The notes below the pieces were generated by a model. It ran no database searches. It was not told where the DNA came from and saw only the letters and a list, made by a program, of their open reading frames with translations. Position numbers and translations under genes: made by a program. A stretch of 64,000 nt of DNA. It comes from Oscheius tipulae (lineage: Eukaryota; Nematoda; Chromadorea; Rhabditida; Rhabditidae). The first letter of the stretch is position 1. Every line of letters starts with the position of its first letter. The DNA is taken from NCBI GenBank assembly GCA_037178975.1, contig JASJZH010000004.1, positions 10,664,001-10,728,000 on the forward strand, read 5' to 3'. Below, one piece after another: positions 21,737 through 35,795 of the stretch.

Positions 21737-24700
21737 ATGTCTCTTCTGACTCCTTGGCTCAAGCCCAAACTACCGAGAATTTTCCTAGACGATGGAGCTT
21801 TCATGAACCAGACACGAGAGACCTGTGTCGACGAGGTCGAGCCTCTTCAAAGTACGATCTCAAATCACTCAATCGCATCCCCTCCTCCCCTGAGAAATGG
21901 CCATCATCCGCTTTGTGGGAGTCCAGGTAGACAGAGAGACAGATACAGAATTAGAACTTTTCAGACTCTAACTTCTCGACGAGGAAGAGGCGAGTAGTCC
22001 CGAGGAACTGCATCATTCCACTTCTTCTGATCATAGTCATTGGTGCTTCCATTGCAACGGCCCTCTTGATCGGACACTGGCTGGAAGAAGACCAGAGGAA
22101 CAGTGAACAGAGAGACAAGGTATGTTGAATGAGAATGAGCATGGTAATGGGAATGGGTTGCTAACAGAATGACTTCACAGTTTCTCAGGAAATCATTGGG
22201 TTCAGAAGAGACATTTAGGCAGAGGCAGAGAGACAGCAAGACAAAGAGACATGGGTCTGAGAGAGCTAGAGACAGAGAGACAGAGGGACATGAAGACAGA
22301 GAGACAGAGAGACATGAAGATAGAGAGACACAGACAGAGAAACAGAGAGACAAAGAGAAACGAGTCTAAGAGGGCTAGAGGCAGAGAAGAAGTGCACGAA
22401 TTTCATTGCAGTTGATGCAACAACTAACCCCGTCAAAAGTGTCTACAGTCGATCTAACCGAGCCACCACCCCAGCAACCAGTAACCCCTCCTCCAGTACC
22501 CATACTTCGCGAGATTACCGAGCGAATAATACCTGTAAGAATCTTCTATTTTTTGACATTTCCTTTAGCTCCAAGAGAAATCGAAGAAACTGATATCTCT
22601 TGATGAAGTCTACCCACCGATTCTCGAATCCTACGAGATATTGGAGGAGCTTCATGGAGGAAGGGAAAACTCGAAGCGGGCTGACTCTCTCCTGGTACCT
22701 CTCCCTCTCCATGTACTCCCATTGCATTATGATCTTCTGGTAAGAGTCAGACAGTCTTTAAAATGTATCTTGGCTTTCAGCTTGATCTCACTAGGTTCTC
22801 GGACGACAGGTTCATTAGGGGAAATCTGTCAATACAGCTCGACTCTTATGGAAACTCTAGCGACAATGAGATCCTCTTCCACGTTGGACAGAAGATTTCG
22901 ATTGAGAGGATGAGGTTGCTGAAAGATGGTGAGACGAGGACTGTCACTGTCACTGCCAACCATTTTCAGGAAAGCGAATCTACCCGCGAACTATCAAACG
23001 GGAAGAAAACAAGAACCTTGCCCGAGTCTTGTTGAGAGAACAGTTGAGGAGAGGAAAGTACATCCTCGAACTAGAGTTCAACACCACAATCTGTGATGAG
23101 ATCGATCCCGGTGGAATCCACTGCTACCTGGAACGGAGTCATGAAGATGACCAAGTCGTCGTCTCTTCTTTCACAACAAAGTTTGAGCCAACCATGGCAA
23201 GAAGCTTTCTTCCATGTTGGGACGAGCCGGGATTCAAGGTAGTCACTCTCTTGTTCGATAACAGTACAAACCCTAGGCAACCTTCAACATTTCCGTGCTG
23301 CATAGAGCCAAGTTCACAGTTCTGTCAAATATGCCGAAGCGGAAGGATGAAGAGCTAGTCACGTCAAGAAAGCCGGAGACGATAGTGACAACGTCGTTCC
23401 AAGAGACTCCTCCAATGTCAACGTATCTGCTGGCATTTGCAGTAGGTGAGTGACAAGCCCTCTTTCAGTGACAGTATCTGATCTCTCACCGACTTCCATT
23501 CAGGAGAGTTCCAACCCTTCGAGATGAGAACTGAAAGAAACATACCCTTGACCATCTGGACTCATAAGGAAGACTTTCTTTCTGCCCGTTTCGCGGCACA
23601 GTTCAGTCCGATTATGTTCGACAAGCATGAGGACCAACTAGAGGTAAGTTATGCTCCACTCACCCTCTTTACCATAATTCAGATCCCGTATCCTCTCCCA
23701 AAGATGGACTTTGTAGCGGCCAGAAACTTCCCCGTGGGAGGAATGGAGAACTGGGGGCTCGTAGTCTATGACTACAGGACGCTTCTGTTGGATCCGGCTT
23801 TGGAAGGTAAGATAGAGACAGAGAGACAGAGCCATATACAAACTTTAAGACAGCGCCAACTTGACAGTCGACCGAAAGCACCACGAGTACAAGATCGAGA
23901 AGATCGTGACTCACGAGCTGACTCACCAGTGGTTCGGGAACCTGGTCACGATGAGGAATTGGGACGATATCTGGCTGAACGAGGGCTTCGCGACCTACTT
24001 CGTACTCGATTTTTTACATGAAGAGCACCCCAAATTGACGGACAATGAGTACTATACGCGCCTAGCCCAACTGTTCAAGAAACAGGTAGTCGAGTAGCCG
24101 AGAGACAGACGAAAGACTATTTTTAGTCAGCTGAAGAGCGGTTCCCTTTGGTCAAGGAGATGGTCACAGAGAAGGATGTGGAGAATACGTTCCACGCGAC
24201 TCATCTCTACTCCAAAGGATGTGTCTTTGTCCGAATGATCAGGGATCTCGTCAGTGACATTGACTTCAGGAGCGGGGTGAAGAGGTGGGTGCTTTCATTG
24301 GATCAAAAGGTGTACTGTCTGCCCCCGTCGAAGAATGCCCACGCAAACAAGCATACATTTCTGGTCTCCAGGACAGTCTTTGAGACATTTCCTGTAGCTG
24401 TCTGAGAGCATAGGTTACTTACTGCGTAGGGAGATAGACATACCATACTTCTTACTCACGATGTGCTGTCCGTAGATGGTAATTTCCAGGTATCTCCGCA
24501 AGAATGCCTTCCGTTCAGTCTCCCGAGACGAACTATGGGAATCTCTTCCCTCTCACGCTGACCACGGTGCCGAGCACGAGCCTCTGTCCAAAGTCATGGA
24601 AAGCTGGTTGGTCAACGAGGGTCTACCAGTCGTGACCGTCTTGTAAGTTGACGATCTGATGAAAATGAAGAGTGAACGTTTCAGAAGGAACTACGAGTCG

Positions 24701-27700
24701 GACATGATTACCGTCTCCCAGAAGCAGTCGGTCGAGAATGAGTATAAGGCATTTTTAAAGGAGCCTGAAGTGTAAGAGAGAAGAACAGAGACAGCGAGAC
24801 GGTATGCTTTAGAGAGATCAGAGAGAGGAGAACGAGAAGAGATGTTGAAGAGACGACAACGCCTTTCGACGACTCACTTTTTGATGATTTTCCGAAAGAT
24901 TGGATCGGGCAGGTGCCGAAGAGGAGACTTCACAGTAAGAAGAAGAGGAGGAAGCTGGTCCATCCGACTGTACCGAGATCAGAGCTCAGAAGAGAGGAGC
25001 TGAGGATTCCGAGGAAGGCTCTGGACCCGACAGATACTTGGAGCATTCCGTTCAGCTACATGTTTGGATCTGTCAAGAGTACTGAGGGACAGGTGGGTCA
25101 AGATGACAGAGACAAAGACACAGAGACAGTATCTTTTAGGTGATGCGCCAATTCTGGCTCAAAAACCGATCTCTTTCTTTCGCCGACGTCGAGCTAATAG
25201 CGAGCCAGCCTCTGATAGCTAATCCAGAATGGTCCTTCCCCTACCGTGTCAACTACGACTACAGTAACTGGAGAATGTTGGCCAGACAGGTACATTTGCG
25301 TCAGTACTCCGTGGAAAACCTATGTTCAGCTCCACCACAACCCTCAAGAGATCCCCTCTAAGTCTCGAATGCAACTCATAGTCGACGCAGAGATGTTCCT
25401 TGCGCACTCCGAGCATCCTCACCTCTACACCTACCTTCTTGGCTATTTGTCCAGGGAGAATGATCTCGGTGTCGCTCTCACGGGTCTCGACGCAGTTCAT
25501 CGCTTCGTGGACGAGTGGAGAGGATCAAGGCTTCTGAATTCGATCCTGATCTACATTTCGCCCGTAGTATCACAACTAGACAAGCTCTTGGACAATAGTC
25601 AGAGTGATCCGGAGGAGGCTGCTTTGTGGCTGGTTGAACCGACAAGGTAGGAGATTACAATGTTTTCTGAACGAACTGGAATACTGTCTGTCACTGTCGC
25701 TGTCGAACATTTATTCTCCGTTAGTACATTGCTAAAGGTGTTTCACACACATACGGAATGGGAAAACCTAGAAATACGCCACCAGCAGTGCATCTGATGG
25801 TGTTAAATATTTCCGCATACCCTGTAGTATAAGTAGCGCTACCGACCCAGTTGAGCATAATACAATTTTCATCACCGCCAGCATTATCTGCTATTCCCAT
25901 GCCGAAGCCCGTTGGTCCATAGGGATCCTACTGAAATTGTAGCTAATAGTATATGGCTGCGTTACATACTTACGGCTGAACCATCAAGGTAACTCCAGCA
26001 ATCTGAATTGTACTGGAGACCAGTATTACATGCTGGTACGGCTGTGTTTCGAATTCCCCCAACCCAACACTGTCCAGTTCCGCAAAGATCTAAAGGACAC
26101 TTGTGTTGATCAGAGGTTTGTCATTTCAAATACTATTTACAAAATCTCGACCGGCGGTCGAATGTATGGCTGCCAAGTGTCCCATATTGGATGTCATTGC
26201 TTGACAATCTGCTTCAGCTTGTGGCTGCCAAGTGAACGTCGCTCCTTTAATGTAGCAATGGGTTTGCATTGTTTGCGGGTCCGTGAATGTCTGCCAAGCT
26301 GCACTAGGGCAGTACACTGAAAAACAGTTTGCTTTCAAAGTTATATCAATGCTAAGTAATGTCATTGCTCGCACAAAACCTTTGAAGATCTGCATGTCAG
26401 GAAGAGATCGGTCAGTTAGGTGATTTCAGCTTGTCAGAGGGTGTCCTCTCTCATCGGACAGCGTACCTTTACAATTTGCAAGAGTCTGCGACACATGTCA
26501 ACTCCAATATGGGATAGCACGTGACAAACTTCGTGTAGATTTTTATGTCAAGTGTTATCTTAGATAATTGTTAAGAAAACGAGCACTAACAGTGTGAGTT
26601 GTTTCACCAGGAGCATAAGCGATTGGTCTAATGCAAAATCTAGTTATAATTGCCCAAAAGTCTCTCTCTCTCTCTCTCTCAACATGTTACGAGAGAGACA
26701 TTGCGATCCCGAAAAAGCACGATTGCTATACCTGAAGTAGTCGTCGTGGTAGTGGTGCTTGTTGTCGTTGTTTGAATTCCAGCGACTGTGGTCGCCGAAC
26801 TGCCCGGGCCTACCGTTGTGTCGATATTGTATGCTGTGCCATATTTTCAGCCTAGTCTGTTAGTTTACCAGGAAAGTCGGGAGTGTAGGAAGGTATGCAA
26901 GCTCTACTTACTCTTATCAAAAAAGACAGGCTAAGCCTAGAGGATGCAGCATGTTGTCAGCAAGGTCAAACAGAGAAACGGGATCTGGATACGAAGGTGA
27001 CATTCATGTCGCTCTCGTACCCAGATCCCGTTTCTAACAGCGGTCAATCTCGGCAAAAAAATTCTAATCATGAACTTTCCGCCCAGATTTCCATTTCGAA
27101 CGAAAAAATTGTGATACCACCTGTTTAACAATAGTGCTGAAAAAGGATAGACTTGTCTCAGTCTCTGTCTCAATCAATCCGTTCCAGACTCTCCAAACTG
27201 TATCAACTGCGCTGTGTCACCAATCTGGCCACCTGTGATCAAGAAGACCAGACGAGAAAGTGGCTCCTGTACAGCAGCTCAGCGAATGAAGATGTTCATC
27301 GTCAGTCCACGGCTGTCTGTCACTTTCTGTACACCAATCAGGCCGAAGTTGAGGTAACTGATCACCACAATAAGTCTAAACACCGGTACAGAACGCTCTG
27401 CTGGAGTCCCAGCTCCGTTCCAGAGGGACCTCTTGGTCTACATCTGTCCAGCTTGCTGCCTGTGCTCAAGAGGAACGAGTCGCTCGTTTAGCTGCAAAAC
27501 AGATTGTGGCCACCAAAAATGCCGCCATTTTCGCGTCAAGTCTCCAGTCGGATTTTAGTCTTCATTACAACAAACGTTTCCGATCCGCGCTATGGCATCA
27601 GATTGGAAGAATGACGGAGGAGGAGAGAGTCTTCCTGTTTTCTTCAAATGGCACTGTTCCACAGCCTGTCAGCAAGATCCTGCTGCATTCGATCAGGTCG

Positions 27701-28669
27701 GGAGACGAGCTGAGACAGGTTAGTTGGAGAGATAAAAGAACAATGCGAAAATTTTGGGGGATATCATTTTAAAACTCTTGACCAGCTTGAAGAAGAGATA
27801 ATTTTGACAAACTGCTTTTGGCTCTTATAAATACAAATAGGTCACTATTTGGGCACGCGCAACTAATCGTTCAGAACATACCTGTGCATTTGAACCGGCC
27901 AGCCGGTACAGTATCAACCCGTGCCGGGTCCGAAATTGGTGCGGAAAAAATCCGACAATCCGGACCTGGCCCTGACTGCTCTAGTCCGATCCCGGTCCGG
28001 GCCCGATACAGAAAGTTTTAGACTGGGCCCAATCCAAAAAACACCTTAGAGGGCCAGACCCGAGCACGGTTCAAATAAATGGACCGGCTGGCCGGTCCAA
28101 AGGCACAGGTATGCTCCAGACGACTGGTTCCGTCCGGTCTCCGTCCAAAGAGTTAACCGGGGTGCATTCAAGCTCTACTCTGTCTTGCTTAAGGTCTGCC
28201 AGCGGCAGTCTTGTTGAAAATATTTCACTACTAGTTAGACAATGCGCTTCACTAACTTGTTTCGCTCCTTACTTTGTTCCTTCCCCAGTAAAACGATTGC
28301 TAATGATCACTGCTAATCAGTTAAACCTTGGGCCTCGTGACAGGTAGATGGTGTTCCAGTCAGGCTACCGTGACAGGAGCAACGTTCCCCCAACAAAGCT
28401 CTCCCAAACTGACTCGACTTTGACTTGACTTACCAACAATTAGTATGCACACAAAATATTGCACACTAATTGCAATAATGGCTTCAGACACAAAGACTTT
28501 TGGGCATTTTTGAACTAGATACACAACTTTTCAGGTCAAAAAACTGGTCCCTAGCTGGCAGGGCGAGGCTGGTCGTCATTTCGAGTATCTTGAGCGGAAG
28601 ATGGCCTGGCAGGAGGCAATGGAATCGGGCATTCTGAAGGATTTCTTCAACGGCGATGCCTTCATTTAG
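21737..28669 (+). CDS. Membrane-anchored M1-family aminopeptidase
   Basis: Type II membrane zinc aminopeptidase. Early exons: 21737-21926, 21965-22119, 22412-22534, 22569-22739, 22781-22928; last exon 28535-28669. A cytoplasmic tail precedes one helix ([20 protein letters not shown]), then a Pro/Thr stalk and the M1 core. The substrate-anchoring motif reads VGGMENWGL (usual GAMEN is GGMEN here). The zinc site is intact: HELTHQW with the distal Glu in WLNEGFATY. The C-terminal helical region continues across a large intron (about 25650-27146), through [12 protein letters not shown] and [12 protein letters not shown], to the final exon ending [10 protein letters not shown] basic insertion near 24910-24960 (KKKRRK) is unusual. 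Role: removal of N-terminal residues from extracellular peptides, inferred from family. Confidence 0.85.
25721..26833 (-). CDS. C-type lectin-like protein nested in an aminopeptidase intron (N-terminal exon not found)
   Basis: Minus-strand exons 26833-26732, 26316-26134, 26089-25974 and 25927-25721 join in frame. The first is a Thr-rich mucin-like linker; the rest make one C-type lectin domain: a Cys-rich start ([10 protein letters not shown]), [12 protein letters not shown], the [15 protein letters not shown] helix, CWVGGIRN, and a Cys-containing end (IRCTAGG...YVCETP). Calcium-binding EPN/WND motifs are not evident, so carbohydrate binding is uncertain. Nematodes carry many secreted lectins of this kind with roles in immunity. 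The signal-peptide exon is probably further upstream (26850-27150) but was not identified. Lies entirely within an intron of the plus-strand aminopeptidase. Confidence 0.65.
26976..27033. repeat. Imperfect palindrome (hairpin)
   Basis: Arms AAACGGGATCTGGATACGA and TCGTACCCAGATCCCGTTT pair almost completely around a loop of about 20 nt. It lies in the aminopeptidase intron upstream of the nested lectin gene. Confidence 0.7.
27878..28112. mobile_element. MITE-like element with about 35-nt terminal inverted repeats
   Basis: Left end ATACCTGTGCATTTGAACCG and right end, reverse-complemented, ATACCTGTGCCTTTGGACCG; the similarity continues through CGGCCAGCCGGT. The interior is GC-rich with repeated CCGG/GGGCCC tracts. 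About 235 bp, no coding capacity, located in the last intron (27719-28534) of the aminopeptidase. Confidence 0.7.
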
Positions 28670-28801
28670 CTTTATCTGTTTCTCCTTCTTCTTCAATTTC
28701 CTACGGGTTTCTCACAAAGGAAGCAGAATCTCAGCCAACGTCGACATTTCTGTGATTTGTGTGGTGGCTATAAAAGCGTGCAAATAAACGTGGTACAACT
28801 A

Positions 28802-28837
28802 AGTCTTGAAAAATGTTTATAAACACTTTTCAAGACT
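28802..28837. repeat. 36-nt near-perfect palindrome
   Basis: Reads the same on both strands except one base pair, centred on TTTATAAA. It sits between the ends of two convergent genes (aminopeptidase and ZNF330). Confidence 0.75.
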
Positions 28838-29116
28838 CTAATGCACGTAACTATCTCGTTCTTTGTACCGTACGCTTCTTTGAATTTGGGTCTCGTCACG
28901 AAGGTTTGGCGCCAACTCAACTTTTTTTTTTTTGATTTCAGCCCCTTTCTATACATCTGCGCATCAAATTGGTCTAGCTTTTTTTTTTTTTGGCGGACTG
29001 AAAAAAATTCAGTACGCCCTTTTTCTTAACTATTTTTGTTTCTGAACATAGGGATAGGTCCTATTTAGTGGTAAATATAAGAAGAAACACAAAATTCCAA
29101 AAATGAAGCAAAAAAA

Positions 29117-29129
29117 GGGGGGGGGGGGC
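29117..29129. repeat. Poly(G) tract
   Basis: A run of about a dozen G preceded by a run of A, between two convergent genes. Likely unstable in length. Confidence 0.6.
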
Positions 29130-29418
29130 ACTTCTCGAGATTTTCACTATTATCTCCTGCCCACCCTTGTTCCACTTTTTTTCGAATTCTGTTTTTCTAT
29201 TGGATCTTAACTTAAGTTGCAAAAGTTTTGCAACTTTTGCTTTCCTTGCCTCCCGCTTCTAACCCAAGATGTTTTTGGAAACGAAGCATAATTGCCTGTC
29301 TGACTTTGGAATCTCTGCATCCTGTCTCTGAAAATTTCTGTGCCAGCTGCAACAGTTAAAAGTGGTACAATTTATAGAAAATCTATGTAAAAACAAACCA
29401 AAAATGGAATGATCTGGA

Positions 29419-31513
<2,095 letters not shown>

Positions 31514-32338
31514 CGCTGGTTCTAAAAACGTTATGGAAAAGCAGAGAAACAAGGGGCAAAGACTCCCAGAAGAAAAATGTATTCAAAGTTGACTGTAACG
31601 GGGCTGAAAACTTCTTGCTGATTACGGGGTGATTTCTATCACTTGTGTAAGGATTTTCGAAGAAAAAATGCAATGTAAACTGGGCTAAGGATAGAGAAAT
31701 TCGTGGAGAAATGACGAAAAGACTGCAAAATGAGTTGAAGGAATTTTTGAATTGTAAACAGCGCGCACACCTCAGAATGAAAATGAACATCCGTCTAGCC
31801 TTTTTCCTCGATTTCACCCATTTCTTCTGTCCTCTTCCTCTATTTTCCGTTCATTACTTGTTCCCGAAGTGAAATACAGATTCACCAAGACAAAAGCAAA
31901 AAAGATCACGACAACCCATTGATTATGCCCAAATTGGCTGCCCGTCTCATTTTATCGTTTTCATTGAACGAAAACATACTTGTATCCGATATTCATGCAT
32001 GTATGTGATCAAGAAGTGATGCAAAACGCTCCTTTGGATGGTACCCGCGTTCATAAAGTGAAAAAAAAAACAAGAAATGTCTTAAATGATAGTCACTCTT
32101 ATTTTATTTAAGTTTTTACTGGACAGTTCTCTCTTTTCTTCTTGACCCTTTGATCATACTTACCAGAAAAAGTAAAGTTATATGCCGAAAACACTCTGGA
32201 TCCATCATGCTGCACGTAAAAGTATCGATTTTCTGTCATTCGGTGTCTTATCACCAAGCTGCAGCCCTAATTTTACCTCCTTCTATGTTTTTTCTTTTAT
32301 TTTCCCATTCAAACCACGACTATTTTGACAATTCAGGG
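31514..32338. promoter_or_regulatory. Shared upstream region of divergent genes
   Basis: 825 nt between the ZNF330 start (minus) and the HIBADH start (plus). AT-rich, no clear TATA. It ends in CAATTCAGGG just before the HIBADH ATG, a possible trans-splice acceptor. Confidence 0.4.
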
Positions 32339-35300
32339 ATGTCGTTGGTCGGATTCGTCGGCCTCGGCAACATGGGAGCCCACATGGCCCGGAATCTGAT
32401 CAAGTCCGGCCACAAGCTGATCGTCTACGATGTGAACAAGAAGGTCGTCGATCAGTTCAAGGTAAATAGACCTTTTGGTAATAGTTCGGCAGGCGCCCCC
32501 TTTCGTTTAAATTTTTGGCGCGCTTTTACAATATCGCTCAGAATAGGTTTTTCTGATGAAATTTACCAACTTTTTCAGTTTTTGACGGCTTTTACCGAAT
32601 CCAGCGTGTAAAAAAACCCCCTAGAATGTAAGAAAAGTGAAAAAAAACTACGGAAAAGAACGAGTTATTCGAGGTTTGTCTCAAACTTACAGTTCTCTGA
32701 TTTCCCTGATATTTATGACGTTTTGCATGTTCTAAAGGGTTCTTTTTGCACGCTGGATTTGATAAACGCAGTTAGAAACTGGAAAAATTAATAAATTTTA
32801 TGAGAAAAACACGATTTTAGACGAAGGGGGGCAACTACCGTAATTTTTGACTTGAAGGGGGGAGCCTGCCGAACTATTACCGACCTTTTGGTACTGTTTT
32901 AAAGCTAAAATTACAGGCTGACGGGTGTCAAGTGGCCCAACACCCGGCCGATATTGCTGCCGCTTCAAAGAACATCGTCACCATGTTGCCGAGCAGCCCG
33001 CACGTTAGAGAAGTCTTTACAGCCGACAATGGGCTTTTAGCGTGAGTTTTTCTTCTTATTTTCTGGCCGATTTGCCGGGAAAAGTCTCCTTGTTTCCAAA
33101 TTCCAAAGGATTTTGTAACTGTTTTCGTAATCGTAACTTCTAGGCAACTTTGCTTTCCGCTTCTGCACCATGGCCTGTGAGCTACCAAAATTTTGGAGCC
33201 AAAAAAATGAGGGAAAGACTCCCACAGGACACGGTATAATCCTTAGTCTCTTTGACGAGATACCCTTTCTAGTGCTTCATCTCATCCTCTTTTCTCTCTA
33301 GTCATTCTGTCAGATCGGCCACTTTGACAGCTTTACCATCAGATTTGCACAAAAACTCTGACATCGGACCATACTAGCACGGATTAAGTAACTAACAACC
33401 TCATCTCAGAGCGACCAATCTTCTGGAACTCGTTCCCTTCTGATTCAAAAACGAGCCAAGTTGTTCAAAGTTGTGAACGTTAGTCGATCTGTAACATTTT
33501 TCACGTGGAACACGTACCTGTTGTCGGGAAAATCGGAAACTACGCCTATTGAGTTTACTTATAGTCCAAAAATCTCCCTCTTGTAAAGTAATGTACGATA
33601 AAAGGGTTCTGGTGGCAGTGTTCTTGATACTGTCACTAGATTCTGTCGTTTTTCCGACTCAAACCAGTCAAAATGAGTTTTGTCGTCAAAAATCTGCACT
33701 GTGTTCCTTGCCTAATCGTCAAATTACATCATTTTCAGGACAATCCAACCCGACACCCTGTGCATGGACTCGTCCACGATCGACCAGATCGTCTCCATCG
33801 AGGTCGAGGCGCTCTGCCGTCACAAGAATGCCATCTACGTTGACGCTCCTGTCTCCGGAGGGGTTGGAGGTGCTCAAGCCGGGACTCTGACCTTCATGGT
33901 CGGCAGCGGCGATAATCAGAAGACCTTCGAACGCTCCAAGATGTTCCTACAGCACATGGGCAAGAATATCGTAAGTTTTTTTTTAAATCCACCCTCTGGC
34001 GTAGAAACAATGGCAAAGTTCTTTCGCGTCCAATCTGGCAGGTCAGCCAACGTTGGGAGCGCTTAGTATTTGGTTCGATCCCCTCCAAGACTTTCGCTCT
34101 TTTTGATTATTTCTATCAAGAATAGCGACCTTAAACACTTTCTAGCACTCGTATATCTACCTATTTCATATTGTCCGCATTTATCTGTCTCAAGCTGTCT
34201 GCCTGTACATACTAAAGATTCCGACGTCAAAAGAAAATGTAATTCTAATCAGGGACTCCGCGCCTCCTAGTTCGTTAAGGCTCTGATAGTTTTAGTGAAA
34301 CAGTGGTAGGAGGCGTCATATCGAACCCGTGCTCAATCCCCGTAGGTGACAAATTTTTTGAATAAGCTATTTTTAAAGAAAAGAACATAGGAAAGGGGTC
34401 TGAGGGCGAGGAGTTCAGGGGCGTACAGTATCCTTAAATAAGCGATAGCCAGTCTTACTAAAAAAAACGTGAAAATACGACATTGGTAAAATTGGACATT
34501 TTTTTGAAGCTATAAAACGATGGAAAACGAGGAATTGGGGTGGATCAAGAAGGCAAAAAAAGCGTCTGAGCACGAGCATGAGTCGAACCAAGTACTGTCC
34601 GGTCCCAACGTTGGCTGATCTGCCAAGTCGGACGCGATAGCAGCAAAACAGCTCTGCGATACCGTTTGCGTGTTCCAACACTAATGAATTTTTTAAAAAG
34701 TCATTCAGGTAGACTGCGGGAAGGTCGGCAATGGGCAGGCAGCCAAAATCTGTAACAATATGCTCCTCGGAATCGAGATGATCGGCGTGGCGGAGACGAT
34801 GAACATGGGAATTAAGATGGGCCTCTCGGGGAAGCAGCTTGCGGCCATTATCAACACCTCGTCTGGCCGATGCTGGTCCTCCGACACCTATAATCCCGTC
34901 CCTGGTGTAATCGAGGGAATCCCGTGCAGCAAGGGCTACCAGGGAGGCTTCGGATCGGCTCTAATGGCCAAGGTAGGGCGGATTTTATCTTTTTTTTTAG
35001 TACTGAGTCTGTTCAAATGACGTCTTGTCAAAGCCTGGGGTTAGGCAGCGCTACCTGAGATCCATTTTCCAAGAACACGGTTAGGAAGATCGTAAGAGCA
35101 GTTGAACTGAAGCTCGTTGCTTCAGAATTCCACTTTTTTTTCGACACTATCACTGGTTCAGTGGTAGTGCCGAAAAAAAGTGGAATTATGTCGCAGTTCT
35201 AGAACGATTTCGGTCAGAGACGCTAAAGTTGTTTTTAGCCTGAAACTGAGGATTCTATTGACTTTTTGCGAACAACCTCTCACTCTAGAAGTTTAACAGA

Positions 35301-35795
35301 AGCGGTTCTGAATTTCTGTCCAAATAACCGATAAAAAAAAGTTATTGGGACCAGCAATTTGACGTATCATTTCGAAACGAGTTCCCAGCAGTATTTTGTC
35401 TCAAAACGGTCACCTTATACTTAGAGACGATGTAAATTTCACGTTAAACACGCAAACAATGTACCAGAGCTGTTTATGCTGCCATCGCGTCCGATCTGGT
35501 AGGTCAAACAACTTTGGGACCGGTTAGTACTTGGCTCGATTCCTGTTAGTGCTCAGACCCTCTCTTAGCCTTCTTGATCCACCCCAATTTCTTGTTTTCC
35601 ATCGTTTTATAGCTCCAAAAAATGCCTAATTTTCAGGATCTCTCGCTCGCCCAGAATGCCGCCACCAACGTCCAGGCCCCGACCCCACTCGGCTCTCTCG
35701 CCCACCAAATCTACCGTCTCCTGGCCCAGCATCCGGACTACGCCGGAAAGGACTTCGGAGTCGTCTACCAGTTCCTCAAGGATCAAACCAAATAA
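32339..35795 (+). CDS. 3-hydroxyisobutyrate dehydrogenase
   Basis: NAD-dependent enzyme of valine breakdown. Five exons: 32339-32461, 32917-33041, 33739-33970, 34709-34972 and 35637-35795. The Rossmann motif [17 protein letters not shown] starts at residue 4, followed by [12 protein letters not shown], the substrate loop MDSSTID and [20 protein letters not shown], the catalytic-Lys helix [32 protein letters not shown] and the C-terminal [11 protein letters not shown]. All active-site blocks are intact. Unlike most homologs there is no mitochondrial presequence: the protein begins almost directly at the Rossmann fold, so either it is cytosolic or an upstream exon supplies the targeting signal. 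Introns are long and carry mobile elements. Confidence 0.93.
32478..32881. mobile_element. Foldback MITE copy A with 8-9 bp target duplication
   Basis: 404 bp bounded by GTAATAGTTCGGCAGGC and its inverted copy GCCTGCCGAACTATTACC, flanked on each side by GACCTTTTG (32469-32477 and 32882-32890). Internal CAGCGTGTAAA and its inverse extend the foldback. It makes up most of HIBADH intron 1; without it and one target copy the intron would be about 42 nt, the local norm. Confidence 0.85.
34020..34110 (+). repeat. SINE-like tRNA-related element, fragment
   Basis: Shares CGTCCAATCTGGCAGGTCAG, CCAACGTTGGGA and TTGGTTCGATC with other copies in this block. TGGTTCGA resembles a tRNA B-box. In HIBADH intron 3. 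Confidence 0.6.
34490..34650 (-). repeat. SINE-like tRNA-related element, inverted copy
   Basis: Reverse complement matches 35475-35630 over its whole length, including the B-box-like GGTTCGACTC and a downstream body ending TTTTATAGCTTCAAAAAAAT. In HIBADH intron 3. Confidence 0.65.
35126..35187. repeat. Near-perfect intronic hairpin
   Basis: Left arm AATTCCACTTTTTTTTCGAC and right arm complementary to it over about 27 nt, with a 7-8 nt loop. Located in HIBADH intron 4. Confidence 0.75.
35475..35630 (+). repeat. SINE-like tRNA-related element abutting a splice acceptor
   Basis: Full-length-looking copy in HIBADH intron 4: GCGTCCGATCTGGTAGGTCA, TTGGGACCGGTTAGTACTTG, GCTCGATTCC, then the shared body. 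Its 3' end runs into TTTTCAG, the acceptor of the last exon at 35637. Confidence 0.65.
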
